In this document: positions 8,448 through 17,911 of the stretch, in pieces
How the letters are laid out: each line of letters begins with the position of its first letter
Numbering within the stretch: position 1 is the first letter of the stretch
Source of the DNA: JANQPA01 sp964628385
GTDB lineage: Bacteria; Bacteroidota; Bacteroidia; Chitinophagales; Saprospiraceae
NCBI GenBank assembly: GCA_964628385.1
Contig: CAZVOD010000019.1
Coordinates: forward strand, 1-57,440
Length of the DNA: 57,440 nucleotides
Reading direction: 5' to 3'
Translations under genes and position numbers: made by a program
The notes under the pieces: generated by a model
The model's database searches: none
Told to the model about the DNA's origin: nothing
Seen by the model: only the letters and a program-made list of their open reading frames with translations

Positions 8448-9779
8448 TTACTGGCCCACATAGTTATGAGGTGTAATCAACTTCAGTTCTTCCTTTATTG
8501 CTGTTTGAATATCCAACCGCTCAATAAACTCATGGATATCAGACTGATTGATCTTACCTTTTCCTCTGGTCAGTTCTTTTAGCTTTTCGTAAGGCTGTTC
8601 GTATCCTTCTCGCCGCAAGATAGTCTGGATGGCTTCGGCAATTACCGCCCAGTTGTCATCCAGGTCACTGTGGATTTTTTCTTCATTCAGGCTTAGCTTG
8701 CTCAGTCCTTTCTTGATGGCTTTATACGCGATAATTGAATGCGCCATTGGTACGCCGATATTACGTAAAACGGTACTGTCAGATAGATCACGTTGCATCC
8801 TGGAAATAGGCAGCTTCATAGCCATGTGATTGAAAATGGCATTGGCAATGCCAAGGTTACCTTCTGCGTTTTCAAAATCAATGGGATTGACCTTATGCGG
8901 CATGGCAGAAGAGCCTACCTCTCCGGCAATGGTTTTCTGCTTAAAGTAATCCATCGAAATGTAGGTCCAGATATCTCGGCATAGATCAATTAAGATCGTA
9001 TTGATCCTGATAATAGCCTGAAATACTGCCGCCAGGTTATCATAATGCTCTATCTGAGTAGTTGGATGTGCACGATTAAGCCCCAGGTCAGAACATACAA
9101 ATCCATCGGCAAAATGATGCCAATCATAATTGGGATAAGCTACAACATGGGCATTGAAATTCCCAGTAGCCCCTCCAAACTTAGCTTTGATAGGAATAGC
9201 TGATAACTGCCGGGCCTGCTCTTTCAACCTGGTTATGAATACCTTCATTTCTTTACCTACCCGAGTAGGAGAAGCAGGCTGCCCGTGGGTACGCGCCAGC
9301 ATTGGCACTTCATCCCAGTTATCGATAATAAGGCAAAGCTTCTCATACACCTCTCCAAGACTAATCAATAAAACATTGTCTAAAGCCTGCTTTACTGAAA
9401 GAGGAATAGCCGTATTGTTGATATCCTGAGAGGTGAGTCCAAAGTGGATAAATTCTTTATGCGCCGAAAACCCCAACTCATCAAACTTATCTTTCAAATA
9501 GTATTCAACCGCTTTGACATCGTGATTAGTCGTCCGCTCCAATGTCTTTACTTTTTGGGCTTCCTCTACGTCAAATTGGTTGATCAACCTGCGTAAACCA
9601 GAAAAGTTACGCTTATCAAAATCCACCAACTGTGGCAGGGGTAGCTTGCATAGCGCAATGAAATACTCAACCTCTACCAAAATACGGTACTTGATAAGTG
9701 CATACTCAGAAAAGTAGTCCTGCAATTCTTCGGTCTTGTTGGCATACCTTCCGTCAATCGGAGAAATAGCTTTTAGCAT
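8448..9779 (-). CDS. purB: Adenylosuccinate lyase
   Basis: A 443-residue enzyme of purine synthesis, cleaving SAICAR and adenylosuccinate to release fumarate. It has the fumarase/aspartase superfamily signature SSAMPHKVNPIDFENAEGN, preceded by the catalytic flexible-loop serine region (GEVGSSAMPHK), and the TSQDINNTA block and HGQPASPTRVGKE block expected for PurB. The N-terminus LKAISPIDGRYANKTEEL is the usual PurB start. A promoter with both Bacteroidota boxes lies just upstream. Confidence 0.95.
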   Translation of the reverse strand: MLKAISPIDGRYANKTEELQDYFSEYALIKYRILVEVEYFIALCKLPLPQLVDFDKRNFSGLRRLINQFDVEEAQKVKTLERTTNHDVKAVEYYLKDKFDELGFSAHKEFIHFGLTSQDINNTAIPLSVKQALDNVLLISLGEVYEKLCLIIDNWDEVPMLARTHGQPASPTRVGKEMKVFITRLKEQARQLSAIPIKAKFGGATGNFNAHVVAYPNYDWHHFADGFVCSDLGLNRAHPTTQIEHYDNLAAVFQAIIRINTILIDLCRDIWTYISMDYFKQKTIAGEVGSSAMPHKVNPIDFENAEGNLGIANAIFNHMAMKLPISRMQRDLSDSTVLRNIGVPMAHSIIAYKAIKKGLSKLSLNEEKIHSDLDDNWAVIAEAIQTILRREGYEQPYEKLKELTRGKGKINQSDIHEFIERLDIQTAIKEELKLITPHNYVGQ

Positions 9780-9801
9780 AGCGGATGTTTTTTGCGAGGC
9801 G

Positions 9802-9830
9802 CAAATTTAGTTTTTTCCCTCAATAATCAA
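9802..9830 (-). promoter_or_regulatory. Probable purB promoter
   Basis: Read on the minus strand, TTG (9830-9828) is followed by an 18-base spacer and TAAATTTGC (9809-9801), matching the Bacteroidota -33 TTG and -7 TAnnTTTG boxes. The purB start codon lies about 22 bases downstream. Confidence 0.5.
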
Positions 9831-9937
9831 TACGTCTTAGCACCCAAGACGAAACAAATAACATTACTTTTTATTGGATGGATGAATGTAATGATTATTT
9901 TTTGAGGGTAAATTTATCAGTAGAGGGTCAAATTTCT

Positions 9938-11065
9938 TTAGAGAAAATGTTTTTGAACTTTTATCTGATCCAAAAAAAGGTCAAAATTCACATACCTTTT
10001 GATTAGCTCTATGGCACGGGCTGATTTCCAGGGCGTTTTAGTATTTATCTTAACCTCAATTCTGCTAATCTTAACCACCGATCCGTAAGTATCCAACTTT
10101 GTGGTAATTACGGGTATTTTATATTTCTTAAAATATGGATTGTCCAGGTCAGCTTCGTCATACCATACCGCGTGGCGACCATCCCCCGTAACAATAACAC
10201 CACTTAAAGGAGAGGTTTCCAGGTTGCGCTCTCTGCTAATGCGCTCAATTTTTACCATGGCTTCGTTCAGGCGGTTAATACTAGCTACTAATAGGACATT
10301 TTGAAAAGTACCAAATTCCTCATCGTCAACTAAAGACCCCGCCACTATATCTTCTACTTTATTGTAGAGAAAGTCCTGATTCAATACTGCATTTCCTTTG
10401 ATGGCCTGTTTGATAGTTTCCATGATGGGAAAAGAAAGTGTCGGATCATAGGGCAAAACGCCCAATAGAGGAATATCTAGCTTTTTCAAGCCTTTTTCCA
10501 GGTAATAAGTAACTTCCTCAATTTTTTGGGGCATTACTTTATTGACAATAACACCAACAACGGGCACATTAAATTCTCTGAAGAGTGCTGTGGCCATGGT
10601 TAGCTTGTCAATAGTGCGACCTATACCTCCTTCGACGATCATCACCACACTGGCTCCCAGCATTTGTGCTACCCGGGCATTGGATAAATCTACGACACCA
10701 CCGACGCCGGGATGCCCTGTGCCTTCATAGACAACCACATCATATTGTTGCTCCAGAATGCGGGCCGCTTTGGTAATACGATCTTCAAATTGAAATTCAT
10801 CCGGCTTCTCAATGTATTTTTTGGTTACACCCTTAGCAATGATTACCGGGCTGTGCCAGTCTGGCTTCATGTCAAAACCTATCACCTCGGAAAATAAAAC
10901 GGCATCTTTATCAGCAATTTCACCATTAACCGTCAGGTATTTCTGTCCTACCGGCTTACAATATCCGGTAGATAACCCCATTGCCTTAAGGTTGGCTACA
11001 AGCCCTAGCGTAGAAGTAGTCTTACCTATGTGCTGACCTGTAGCTGCGACGTATATTTTTTTCAT
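9938..11065 (-). CDS. BioD-like P-loop ATPase with DRTGG-type domain
   Basis: A 375-residue protein. The start at 11065 was chosen because it begins directly with the P-loop strand (MKKIYVAATGQHIGKTTSTLG). Residues about 1-220 are an AAA_26/BioD-like P-loop domain, with Walker A GQHIGKTT and a VVYEGTGHPG block. Residues about 225-345 look like a DRTGG domain. This is the architecture of the N-terminal half of long phosphotransacetylases, but no PTA catalytic domain follows. Role unknown; an acyl-phosphate or cobyrinate-like substrate is only a possibility. Confidence 0.75.
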   Translation of the reverse strand: MKKIYVAATGQHIGKTTSTLGLVANLKAMGLSTGYCKPVGQKYLTVNGEIADKDAVLFSEVIGFDMKPDWHSPVIIAKGVTKKYIEKPDEFQFEDRITKAARILEQQYDVVVYEGTGHPGVGGVVDLSNARVAQMLGASVVMIVEGGIGRTIDKLTMATALFREFNVPVVGVIVNKVMPQKIEEVTYYLEKGLKKLDIPLLGVLPYDPTLSFPIMETIKQAIKGNAVLNQDFLYNKVEDIVAGSLVDDEEFGTFQNVLLVASINRLNEAMVKIERISRERNLETSPLSGVIVTGDGRHAVWYDEADLDNPYFKKYKIPVITTKLDTYGSVVKISRIEVKINTKTPWKSARAIELIKRYVNFDLFLDQIKVQKHFL

Positions 11066-11095
11066 GGACCCACTTTTTAAAATCATCTCCAACAA

Positions 11096-11489
11096 TAATT
11101 TCTAGGTTATGTTTGTAGGCCGACAGAATGATGTGGCTTTTTATGAAGTTGTTCGCTAATATTGAAGAAAAATCAAACTCAATTTTAATTGGCTGTGTTA
11201 ATCAACTATTACAACCATTCGTACCATCGTCATTCAAACTTCCGGCTTTACTTTCTCGTATTGCAACCTTTAACCAACTTTTTTTATATCTATCTCTTTT
11301 TATGAGGAATAAATATAATGGAATTACATTACAGTTTTTGAGAAAAAATAGTGTAGAATGGCGTCCTAACCTATATCATCCTTTAAAATTTATACTTTTG
11401 CACAAGAAACAAATTGATTTATAATTTTTTTATACCATTTTTATGTTGATCTTTTTAAATAATGATCTGAGTAACAAGACCCTACATGT
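11096..11489. other. AT-rich intergenic region before topA
   Basis: About 390 bases between divergent genes. Short frames here have no gene-like features. A perfect -7 box, TACTTTTG (11393-11400), followed by CAC, lies about 90 bases before topA, but I see no -33 TTG at the right distance. Confidence 0.4.
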
Positions 11490-14117
11490 ATGTCAAAAAA
11501 TCTATTAATAGTTGAGTCGCCGGCAAAGGCCAAAACCATTGAAAAATATCTGGGTAAAGATTTTAAAGTAAAATCTAGCTTTGGGCACGTAAGAGACCTG
11601 GATAAGGGCTCAAAGGCCGTAAATGTATCCAATAACTTTTCACCTAAATATGTAGTATCTCCCGAAAAGGAAAAAGTAGTTAGAGAACTCCAAAGCTGGG
11701 TAAAAAAGGTAGACGAAGTGTGGTTAGCAACAGATGAAGACCGGGAAGGGGAAGCTATCTCATGGCATTTGTGTCAGGTACTGGGATTAGATGAAAACAC
11801 TACCAAGCGTATTGTTTTCCGTGAAATTACCAAGCCAGCCATACAAAAAGCTATCCAACAACCCAGAACGGTGGATATTAATCTGGTCAATGCTCAGCAG
11901 GCCCGTAGGATTCTCGATCGCCTGGTTGGATATGAGCTATCGGGTATTTTATGGAAAAAAGTAAAAGGAAAGCTCTCTGCTGGCCGGGTACAGTCCGTGG
12001 CAGTAAAATTAATCGTAGAACGAGAAAAAGAAATAAGAGCTTTTGGAGCTACCCCTTTCTATAAAGTGACGGCCATATTTATGGTAGAAAATGAGCAGGG
12101 GAAGATGGTAGAACTCCGGGCGGATGCTCCGGGCCGCTTTGATGAAGAAAAAGATGCCCGCACCTTCCTGGAAAACTGCCGGGATGCGGTTTTTTCAATT
12201 GATAAAATCGATGTCAAACCGCTCAAAAGAAAACCAACTGCACCGTTTACTACCTCAACCCTGCAGCAGGAAGCGAGTAGAAAACTGGGTTTTTCTGTGA
12301 AAAGAACCATGTCTGTGGCCCAGAAACTATACGAAGCAGGACGAATCACCTATATGAGAACGGATTCTATTGCTTTGAGTAATATCGCTATTGCCAGTAT
12401 TGCGGAAACCATTGAAAAGAATTACGGAAAAGAATACGTCCGAACACGGCAGTTCAAAAATAAATCTTCTAATGCTCAGGAAGCACACGAGGCTATTCGT
12501 CCTACGTATATTCAGGTTCAGAATGCCGGAGATGACAGAGACCAGCAGCGTTTGTATGAATTAATATGGAAAAGGACTGTTGCTTCTCAAATGGCCGAAG
12601 CAATCTTGGAAAAAACAACGGTCAAAATAGCTATCTCTACCGTTCCTCATACTACCTTGAATGCAGTGGGAGAAGTATTAAAATTCGATGGCTTTCTTAA
12701 GGTCTATTTAGAGTCTAAAGATGATGATGATGAGGAAGAAGCCAAGGGAATCCTTCCACCTTTAAAAGTAGGGCAGTTGTTGGACCTCAAGAATATGCAG
12801 GCGACAGAACGCTTTACCCGTCCTCCGGCTAGGTTCACAGAAGCCGGGCTGGTAAAAAAACTGGAAGAACTGGGAATTGGCCGTCCATCTACCTATGCGC
12901 CAACTATCAGTAAAATCATGGAAGAGGCCCGGGGGTACGTAGTCAAAGAATCCAGAGAGGGAGAAGAGCGAAAATACCGGGTGATGACACTGACCAAAGG
13001 ACAGATCAGGGAAGAGGACAAAACTGAGATGACTGGCGCAGTGAAAAACCGGCTATTTCCCACAGATCTGGGGATAACTGTAAGCGACTTTCTGGACAAG
13101 CATTTTGAGCAAATCATGGATTATCACTTTACCGCTGACATTGAAAAGCGCTTTGATCAAGTAGCCAATGGTATTGATCAATGGCATAAAATGATTGAAG
13201 AGTTTTACGGGCCTTTTCACGCAATAGTTGAAGAAACCCTGGAGCACGCCGAGCGTCCTACGCGCGAACGAGTACTGGGAGAAGATCCCGAAACGGGTCG
13301 AACCTTACTTACTCGAATGACCAGAAACGGACCAGTAGCCCAGATTGGGACACCGGATGAGCTGATAGAGGGAGAAAATCCTAAATACGCTAACCTATTG
13401 TCCGGGCAGTCTATCGACACCCTCACCTACGATGAGGCTTTGAAACTATTCAAACTGCCACGGGACCTGGGGACTTACAAAGGCATGGAAATTACCATTG
13501 GCCGTGGAAGATACGGCCCTTATGTGAGGTTTGATGACAAATTTGTATCCATTCCCAGCAGTGAAGATCCTTTTAATTTGCCTTACAAAAAGGCAGTTGA
13601 ACTGGTGGAAAAGAAGATAAAAGAAGATGCACCAGTCAGCCATTACAAAAGCTTACCTATTACAAAAGGTAAAGGACGTTTCGGACCATTCCTAAAATGG
13701 AATGGCCTCTTTGTGAATGTTCCTAAGAAATATGATTTTGAAAATATTTCGGAAGAGGATATGCACGAGCTGGTAGCCAAAAAGGAGGAAAAAGAAGCCA
13801 ATAGATACATTCACAACTGGCTGGAAGATGAAGGGATAGCTGTCGAAAATGGCCGATGGGGACCTTTCATCAGATTCAAAAAGAAGTCTGTAAAAATACC
13901 TAAAAAAGAAGACGGCAGTAAAGTCACTTCAGAGGAAGCCAAAGAATATACACTGGAAGACGTCAAGAAGATAATCGAGGAAGAAGTTCCGGATGCTTTC
14001 AAAAAGACTGAGAAAACAACCAAAAAGAAAACTCCCGCAAAAAAGAGTAGCGCCAAAAAGACTACTGCAAAGAAAAAGAGTACGACAAAAAAGAGTTCAA
14101 ATACCAAGAAAAAGTAA
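11490..14117 (+). CDS. topA: DNA topoisomerase I
   Basis: An 875-residue type IA topoisomerase that relaxes negative supercoils. The Toprim domain starts LLIVESPAKAKTIEKYLG and includes the acidic triad region DEDREGEA. The catalytic Tyr288 sits in GRITYMRTDS. After the core there are three short repeated C-terminal modules of the Toprim_Crpt type (GRYGPYVRFDDKFVSIP, GRFGPFLKWNGLFVNVP, GRWGPFIRFKKKSVKIP), and a Lys/Ser/Thr-rich basic tail (about residues 832-875) that probably holds DNA. No zinc-finger Cys motifs are seen, so the repeats seem to replace them. It is followed 6 bases later by a DUF3467 gene. Confidence 0.95.
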   Translation: MSKNLLIVESPAKAKTIEKYLGKDFKVKSSFGHVRDLDKGSKAVNVSNNFSPKYVVSPEKEKVVRELQSWVKKVDEVWLATDEDREGEAISWHLCQVLGLDENTTKRIVFREITKPAIQKAIQQPRTVDINLVNAQQARRILDRLVGYELSGILWKKVKGKLSAGRVQSVAVKLIVEREKEIRAFGATPFYKVTAIFMVENEQGKMVELRADAPGRFDEEKDARTFLENCRDAVFSIDKIDVKPLKRKPTAPFTTSTLQQEASRKLGFSVKRTMSVAQKLYEAGRITYMRTDSIALSNIAIASIAETIEKNYGKEYVRTRQFKNKSSNAQEAHEAIRPTYIQVQNAGDDRDQQRLYELIWKRTVASQMAEAILEKTTVKIAISTVPHTTLNAVGEVLKFDGFLKVYLESKDDDDEEEAKGILPPLKVGQLLDLKNMQATERFTRPPARFTEAGLVKKLEELGIGRPSTYAPTISKIMEEARGYVVKESREGEERKYRVMTLTKGQIREEDKTEMTGAVKNRLFPTDLGITVSDFLDKHFEQIMDYHFTADIEKRFDQVANGIDQWHKMIEEFYGPFHAIVEETLEHAERPTRERVLGEDPETGRTLLTRMTRNGPVAQIGTPDELIEGENPKYANLLSGQSIDTLTYDEALKLFKLPRDLGTYKGMEITIGRGRYGPYVRFDDKFVSIPSSEDPFNLPYKKAVELVEKKIKEDAPVSHYKSLPITKGKGRFGPFLKWNGLFVNVPKKYDFENISEEDMHELVAKKEEKEANRYIHNWLEDEGIAVENGRWGPFIRFKKKSVKIPKKEDGSKVTSEEAKEYTLEDVKKIIEEEVPDAFKKTEKTTKKKTPAKKSSAKKTTAKKKSTTKKSSNTKKK

Positions 14118-14123
14118 AAGATT

Positions 14124-14438
14124 ATGGCAGAGCAGAAAAACAAAGGCAATCAGATCGCTATTGACTTACCCGAAGACGTGGCTGAAGGCATTTATACCAA
14201 TCTGGCAATGATTTCTCATTCTCAGGGAGAATTTGTGGTAGATTTTATCCGGATGGTACCCAATGTGCCAAAGGCCAAAGTAAAATCAAGAGTCATTATG
14301 ACCCCACAACACGCCAAGCGATTACTGAAAGCTTTGAATGATAATATTGCGAAGTACGAAAATCAACACGGCACCATAGGTGGGTCTGATAGTGGTTTTC
14401 CTCCTTTTAATTTCAGTGCCCCCAAAGCACAAGCTTAA
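14124..14438 (+). CDS. DUF3467 protein
   Basis: A 104-residue soluble protein of the DUF3467 family. It has the family pattern GIYTNLAMISHSQGEFVVDF, then RVIMTPQHAKRLLKALNDNI. Function is unknown; proteins of this family are small, common in Bacteroidota and lack a signal peptide. It sits 6 bases after topA and is almost certainly cotranscribed with it. A long inverted repeat after its stop probably ends the transcript. Confidence 0.85.
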   Translation: MAEQKNKGNQIAIDLPEDVAEGIYTNLAMISHSQGEFVVDFIRMVPNVPKAKVKSRVIMTPQHAKRLLKALNDNIAKYENQHGTIGGSDSGFPPFNFSAPKAQA

Positions 14439-14444
14439 GTCATT

Positions 14445-14487
14445 TACTGGCTGTCTGATCAGGTATTTTGCTAACAGACAGCCAGTA
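14445..14487. terminator. Terminator-like hairpin between convergent genes
   Basis: A perfect 13-bp stem, TACTGGCTGTCTG (14445-14457) against CAGACAGCCAGTA (14475-14487), with a 17-base loop. It lies between the convergent DUF3467 and FKBP genes. The following T-run is weak (TTAATTTC), so efficiency is uncertain; it may serve both strands. Confidence 0.55.
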
Positions 14488-14529
14488 TTAATTTCGTGAG
14501 TTTGCCGGGTAAGAATTGAAATAACAAAT

Positions 14530-14988
14530 TTACTCTACAAAATCTACTAGTTCAATTTCAAAAATAAGTATTGAATTGCCAGGAATACTAGGCGTACCTT
14601 GCCCTCCGTAGCCTACCCCTGACGGAAGATAAAAAGTACCTTTGCCTCCCTTTTTTAACAGGGTAACACCTACCTGAAAACCTGAAATTGTTTGGTTCAA
14701 CCTAAACTCTACCGTTTGGTTGCCCTGCGTCTGGTCGAATACTCTACCATCCAATAGAGAACCCTTATACCTGACAATTACATTGGCAAAAAAGCTCGGG
14801 TTAGGACCCGTACCCTCTTGGTCAATATGATACCAGACGCCCGAACGGTGCTGCTCTGCATCGATACCATTTTCTCTTAGATAATCCTGTATCTTTTCAG
14901 TATCTTTTTCAAACTGCGTTTGATCATCACAAGAACTCAAACCGAGTGTGACAAAAATGACGGCTAGAAAATAAAATATTGGTTTCAT
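14530..14988 (-). CDS. FKBP-type peptidyl-prolyl isomerase lipoprotein
   Basis: A 152-residue exported isomerase. The N-terminus (MKPIFYFLAVIFVTLGLSSC) is a lipoprotein signal with lipid Cys20. Residues about 55-150 are an FKBP domain: VIVRYKGSLLDGRVFDQT, then FQVGVTLLKKGGKGTFYLPS and YGGQGTPSIPGNSILIFEIEL, matching the usual active-site blocks. It would help fold proteins in the periplasm or at the outer membrane. Confidence 0.9.
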   Translation of the reverse strand: MKPIFYFLAVIFVTLGLSSCDDQTQFEKDTEKIQDYLRENGIDAEQHRSGVWYHIDQEGTGPNPSFFANVIVRYKGSLLDGRVFDQTQGNQTVEFRLNQTISGFQVGVTLLKKGGKGTFYLPSGVGYGGQGTPSIPGNSILIFEIELVDFVE

Positions 14989-15275
14989 ATCTACATACTA
15001 TTGAGTTTCTCAATGCCGTAAAGTTAAGTAAAAAGAGTAGTATATCTGTGTCAATAAAATTGCCAATTAACTTCTTACTGAGTATATTTTTGATACATAA
15101 AGTTTTATTTTCCATGGCTTTTCGTAATTTACCTACTTTATCCAAATTGCTGTGCCGGTTGTATTTAAAAAAGTATGCTAATTACAGAAGTTGTTCAAGC
15201 ATGTATGTATGTTTTAGATGACTTCACAGTTTAATTTAAATTAAAATACCAATTCCCAAAAATATCATCAATACA

Positions 15276-15959
15276 ATGAGTGACAACTTTTGTGTCTATC
15301 TTGATGCAGGCCACGGCGGGATAGACGAAAATGGCCAATATGTAACTGCCGGAAAATGGTTCAAACATAATCAGGGGGAGTTTCACGGAAATGGCTACTT
15401 TTTTGAAGGAGTTTTTAACCGGATTCTTACAGATAAAGTAGCGGCTAAACTCGCCAACCTGGGGATCGAATTCCTAATGGTTAGTCATGAATACCTTGAT
15501 CTGACGCTTCCTACACGCGTCAATAAAGCTAACTGGTATCATGTTAACTACAAACCCGGAATATTTATTTCCAATCATGCTAATGCCTCCAGAAGCCACA
15601 ATGCCAGGGGCTTTGAAGTATATACCTCAAGAGGCGTAACCTCTGCTGACCGCCTCGCTGAGTTTCACTGGAAAAATGTGAATCAGCTACTGGTGGTCGA
15701 TATCAACGAAGATCGTAGTTCCACTCGCAGGCTCAGAGAGCCCATAAGAATGAGAACAGACAAAAGTGACGGAGATCACGATCGGGAGGAAAATTTCTAT
15801 GTGTTGAGAAAAACGATCATGCCCGCCATGTTGGTAGAACATCTTTTTTTCGATAACCTCCAGGATGCTTTATTATTGATGGATGATGAGGTGGTGGAAT
15901 TATTTGCAGAGGCGCAGGTGCGAACGGTTATTCAATACCTCAAAGAAGTCATTTTGTAA
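15276..15959 (+). CDS. N-acetylmuramoyl-L-alanine amidase (Amidase_3)
   Basis: A 227-residue zinc amidase. The metal and catalytic blocks are DAGHGG (first His), EGVFNR (Glu), ISNHANAS (second His) and MLVEHLFFDN (final catalytic Glu). These enzymes cut the bond between muramic acid and the stem peptide. Unlike most family members it has no visible signal peptide, starting directly with SDNFCVYLDAGHGG, so it may be cytoplasmic, exported in another way, or of phage ancestry. It is 25 bases upstream of the PolX gene. Confidence 0.82.
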   Translation: MSDNFCVYLDAGHGGIDENGQYVTAGKWFKHNQGEFHGNGYFFEGVFNRILTDKVAAKLANLGIEFLMVSHEYLDLTLPTRVNKANWYHVNYKPGIFISNHANASRSHNARGFEVYTSRGVTSADRLAEFHWKNVNQLLVVDINEDRSSTRRLREPIRMRTDKSDGDHDREENFYVLRKTIMPAMLVEHLFFDNLQDALLLMDDEVVELFAEAQVRTVIQYLKEVIL

Positions 15960-15984
15960 AAAGTTTTAATTACTTACCTAATCA

Positions 15985-17646
15985 ATGTTATCAAATAAAG
16001 AAATCGCTGATCAGTTCAAGCTTTTGGGAAGTATCATGGAACTGCACGGAGAAAATGGGTTCAAGATTCGTTCTTATCAAAATGCCTATAGAAACCTCAG
16101 AAAACTCGAGCAGCCACTGGCGCAAATGCCCGAAAAAGAAATTGCTTCGCTTAAAGGAATAGGAAAAGCCATCTCAGGAAAGATAAAGGAACTGGTAGAG
16201 ACCGGCACTATGTCAACCTTGGAGCGCTACAAGTCCGAAACGCCGGAAGGAGTCCGGGAAATGCTGAATATCAAAGGGTTTGGCCCTAAAAAAATCATGG
16301 TCGTCTGGAAAGATCTGGGGGTAGAAAGTATAGGAGAACTGCTCTATGCAGTCAATGAGAATCGCTTGATAGAACTGAAGGGGTTTGGGGAAAAGACACA
16401 GGAAGACCTCAGGAAGAAATTGGAATACTACCAGAAGTCTAAAAACCTATTTCATTTTGCTGCCCTGGAGAAGGAAGCGCTGGCATTATTAGAGTTACTA
16501 CAAAAACAATTTCCGGACGATAAAACTTCCCTGACGGGGGCAGTGAGAAGGGCTACTAACACAGTGAGGTCTATCGATATTTTAACGACCATAAATCAGG
16601 AGCGCTTACTGGAGTTTTTGGAAAATAAAAATTTTCAAATCAATGTCAGGGAAGTGGAATTACTACAGGGCATAACGGCCAGAGAGCTTCCATTTTCAAT
16701 TTATTTTTGCCAAATAGAAAACTTTGGGAGTAAGCTGTTTAAGTATACGGCCTCTGAAGACTTTCTACAAGCTTTCATGAATGAATTCGAGGGGCAGGAT
16801 TTCAAAAATATAAAAGAGGAGGCAGCAGTTTTTTCCAAAGTAAACCTGCCTTTTATTGAGCCGGAGCTACGTGAACAAGATTGGGCATTAAATCTGGCTA
16901 TATCCGGCAACATACCCTCACTCATTTCTAGTGAAGACATCAAAGGGGTTTTACATACGCATACTACTTACAGCGACGGGCTTCATTCTTTGACAGAGAT
17001 GACCGCTTATTCAAAGGAGTTGGGCTATTCTTATATTGGGATTACGGATCATTCTCAGTCTGCTTTTTATGCTAATGGCTTGAAGGAAGACCGGGTGTTG
17101 AAGCAGTTTGAAGAGATTGATCAGCTCAACCAGGAATTGGCACCTTTCAGGATCTTCAAAGGCATTGAAAGTGATATTTTGAATGATGGGCGCCTTGACT
17201 ATGAGGAAGAATTACTCAAACAGTTTGATTTTATTGTCGCTTCTGTACACAGTAACCTTAGAATGGACGAGCAAAAAGCCACTCAGAGAATTGTGACGGC
17301 CCTTGAAAACCCATATACTACCATCCTGGGGCATCCTACAGGGCGTTTGTTGCTTTCCAGAGAAGGCTATCCGCTAGATCACAAAAGAATAATTGATGCT
17401 TGTGCTGCCAACAATGTGGCCATTGAGCTAAATGCAAATCCTTATCGGCTTGATCTGGACTGGACTTGGATTCCTTACGCCCTAGAAAAGGGCGTGAAAA
17501 TAGCCATCAATCCGGATGCTCATAGCAAAGAAGGGATTCACCATATACACTACGGGATAAAATCTGCTCGTAAAGGTGGACTAAGTGCAGAAAACTGCCT
17601 CAATACTATGGAAGCAGATGCCTTTGCTGCCTTCCTGGGCAGCTAA
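15985..17646 (+). CDS. polX: PolX-like DNA polymerase/PHP phosphoesterase
   Basis: A 553-residue PolX-type protein. Residues about 1-150 hold the 8-kDa-like and helix-hairpin-helix parts (GENGFKIRSYQNAYRNLR, LKGIGKAISGKI, LNIKGFGPKKI). The nucleotidyltransferase region is present but altered: where the family has GDIDIL, this protein has R195-S196-I197-D198, so one of the paired metal-binding acids is missing. The C-terminal PHP domain looks intact: LHTHTTYSDG (from residue 323), GITDHS, GIESDIL, ASVHSN, GHPTGRLL and INPDAHS. It may act mainly as a 3'-5' exonuclease or phosphoesterase in DNA repair. Confidence 0.88.
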   Translation: MLSNKEIADQFKLLGSIMELHGENGFKIRSYQNAYRNLRKLEQPLAQMPEKEIASLKGIGKAISGKIKELVETGTMSTLERYKSETPEGVREMLNIKGFGPKKIMVVWKDLGVESIGELLYAVNENRLIELKGFGEKTQEDLRKKLEYYQKSKNLFHFAALEKEALALLELLQKQFPDDKTSLTGAVRRATNTVRSIDILTTINQERLLEFLENKNFQINVREVELLQGITARELPFSIYFCQIENFGSKLFKYTASEDFLQAFMNEFEGQDFKNIKEEAAVFSKVNLPFIEPELREQDWALNLAISGNIPSLISSEDIKGVLHTHTTYSDGLHSLTEMTAYSKELGYSYIGITDHSQSAFYANGLKEDRVLKQFEEIDQLNQELAPFRIFKGIESDILNDGRLDYEEELLKQFDFIVASVHSNLRMDEQKATQRIVTALENPYTTILGHPTGRLLLSREGYPLDHKRIIDACAANNVAIELNANPYRLDLDWTWIPYALEKGVKIAINPDAHSKEGIHHIHYGIKSARKGGLSAENCLNTMEADAFAAFLGS

Positions 17647-17823
17647 CGCAGTGAAGAATTTTTGAGAAATCCCTCATCTGAGATGTTGCTATTAACGCAG
17701 CGTTAACAATTATTCAGGGTGTGTTGTGTCAATAAACTGTCTGATTTTCTAAATTTGTAACTGAAAGAAATAAAGGGAATTGACAAACCATTTGGTTTTC
17801 AAAGCATTTCTCTTTTATATAGG

Positions 17824-17831
17824 TACTTTTG
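17824..17831 (+). promoter_or_regulatory. Possible -7 box for the DUF1573 gene
   Basis: TACTTTTG followed by CG matches the Bacteroidota -7 consensus TAnnTTTG and lies about 80 bases before the start codon. No TTG is found at the ideal -33 distance. Confidence 0.35.
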
Positions 17832-17911
17832 CGTGTCAAACCTTAAAGAAAATAACACCAAAGTACATCATCAAAATCGGAACTATTTTTTAAATCACAA
17901 AGACAAAGGAT

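Noticed and set aside
11128..11424. A 98-residue plus-strand frame before topA
   Set aside because: Low-complexity, AT-rich, no recognisable pattern, and it spans the probable topA promoter.
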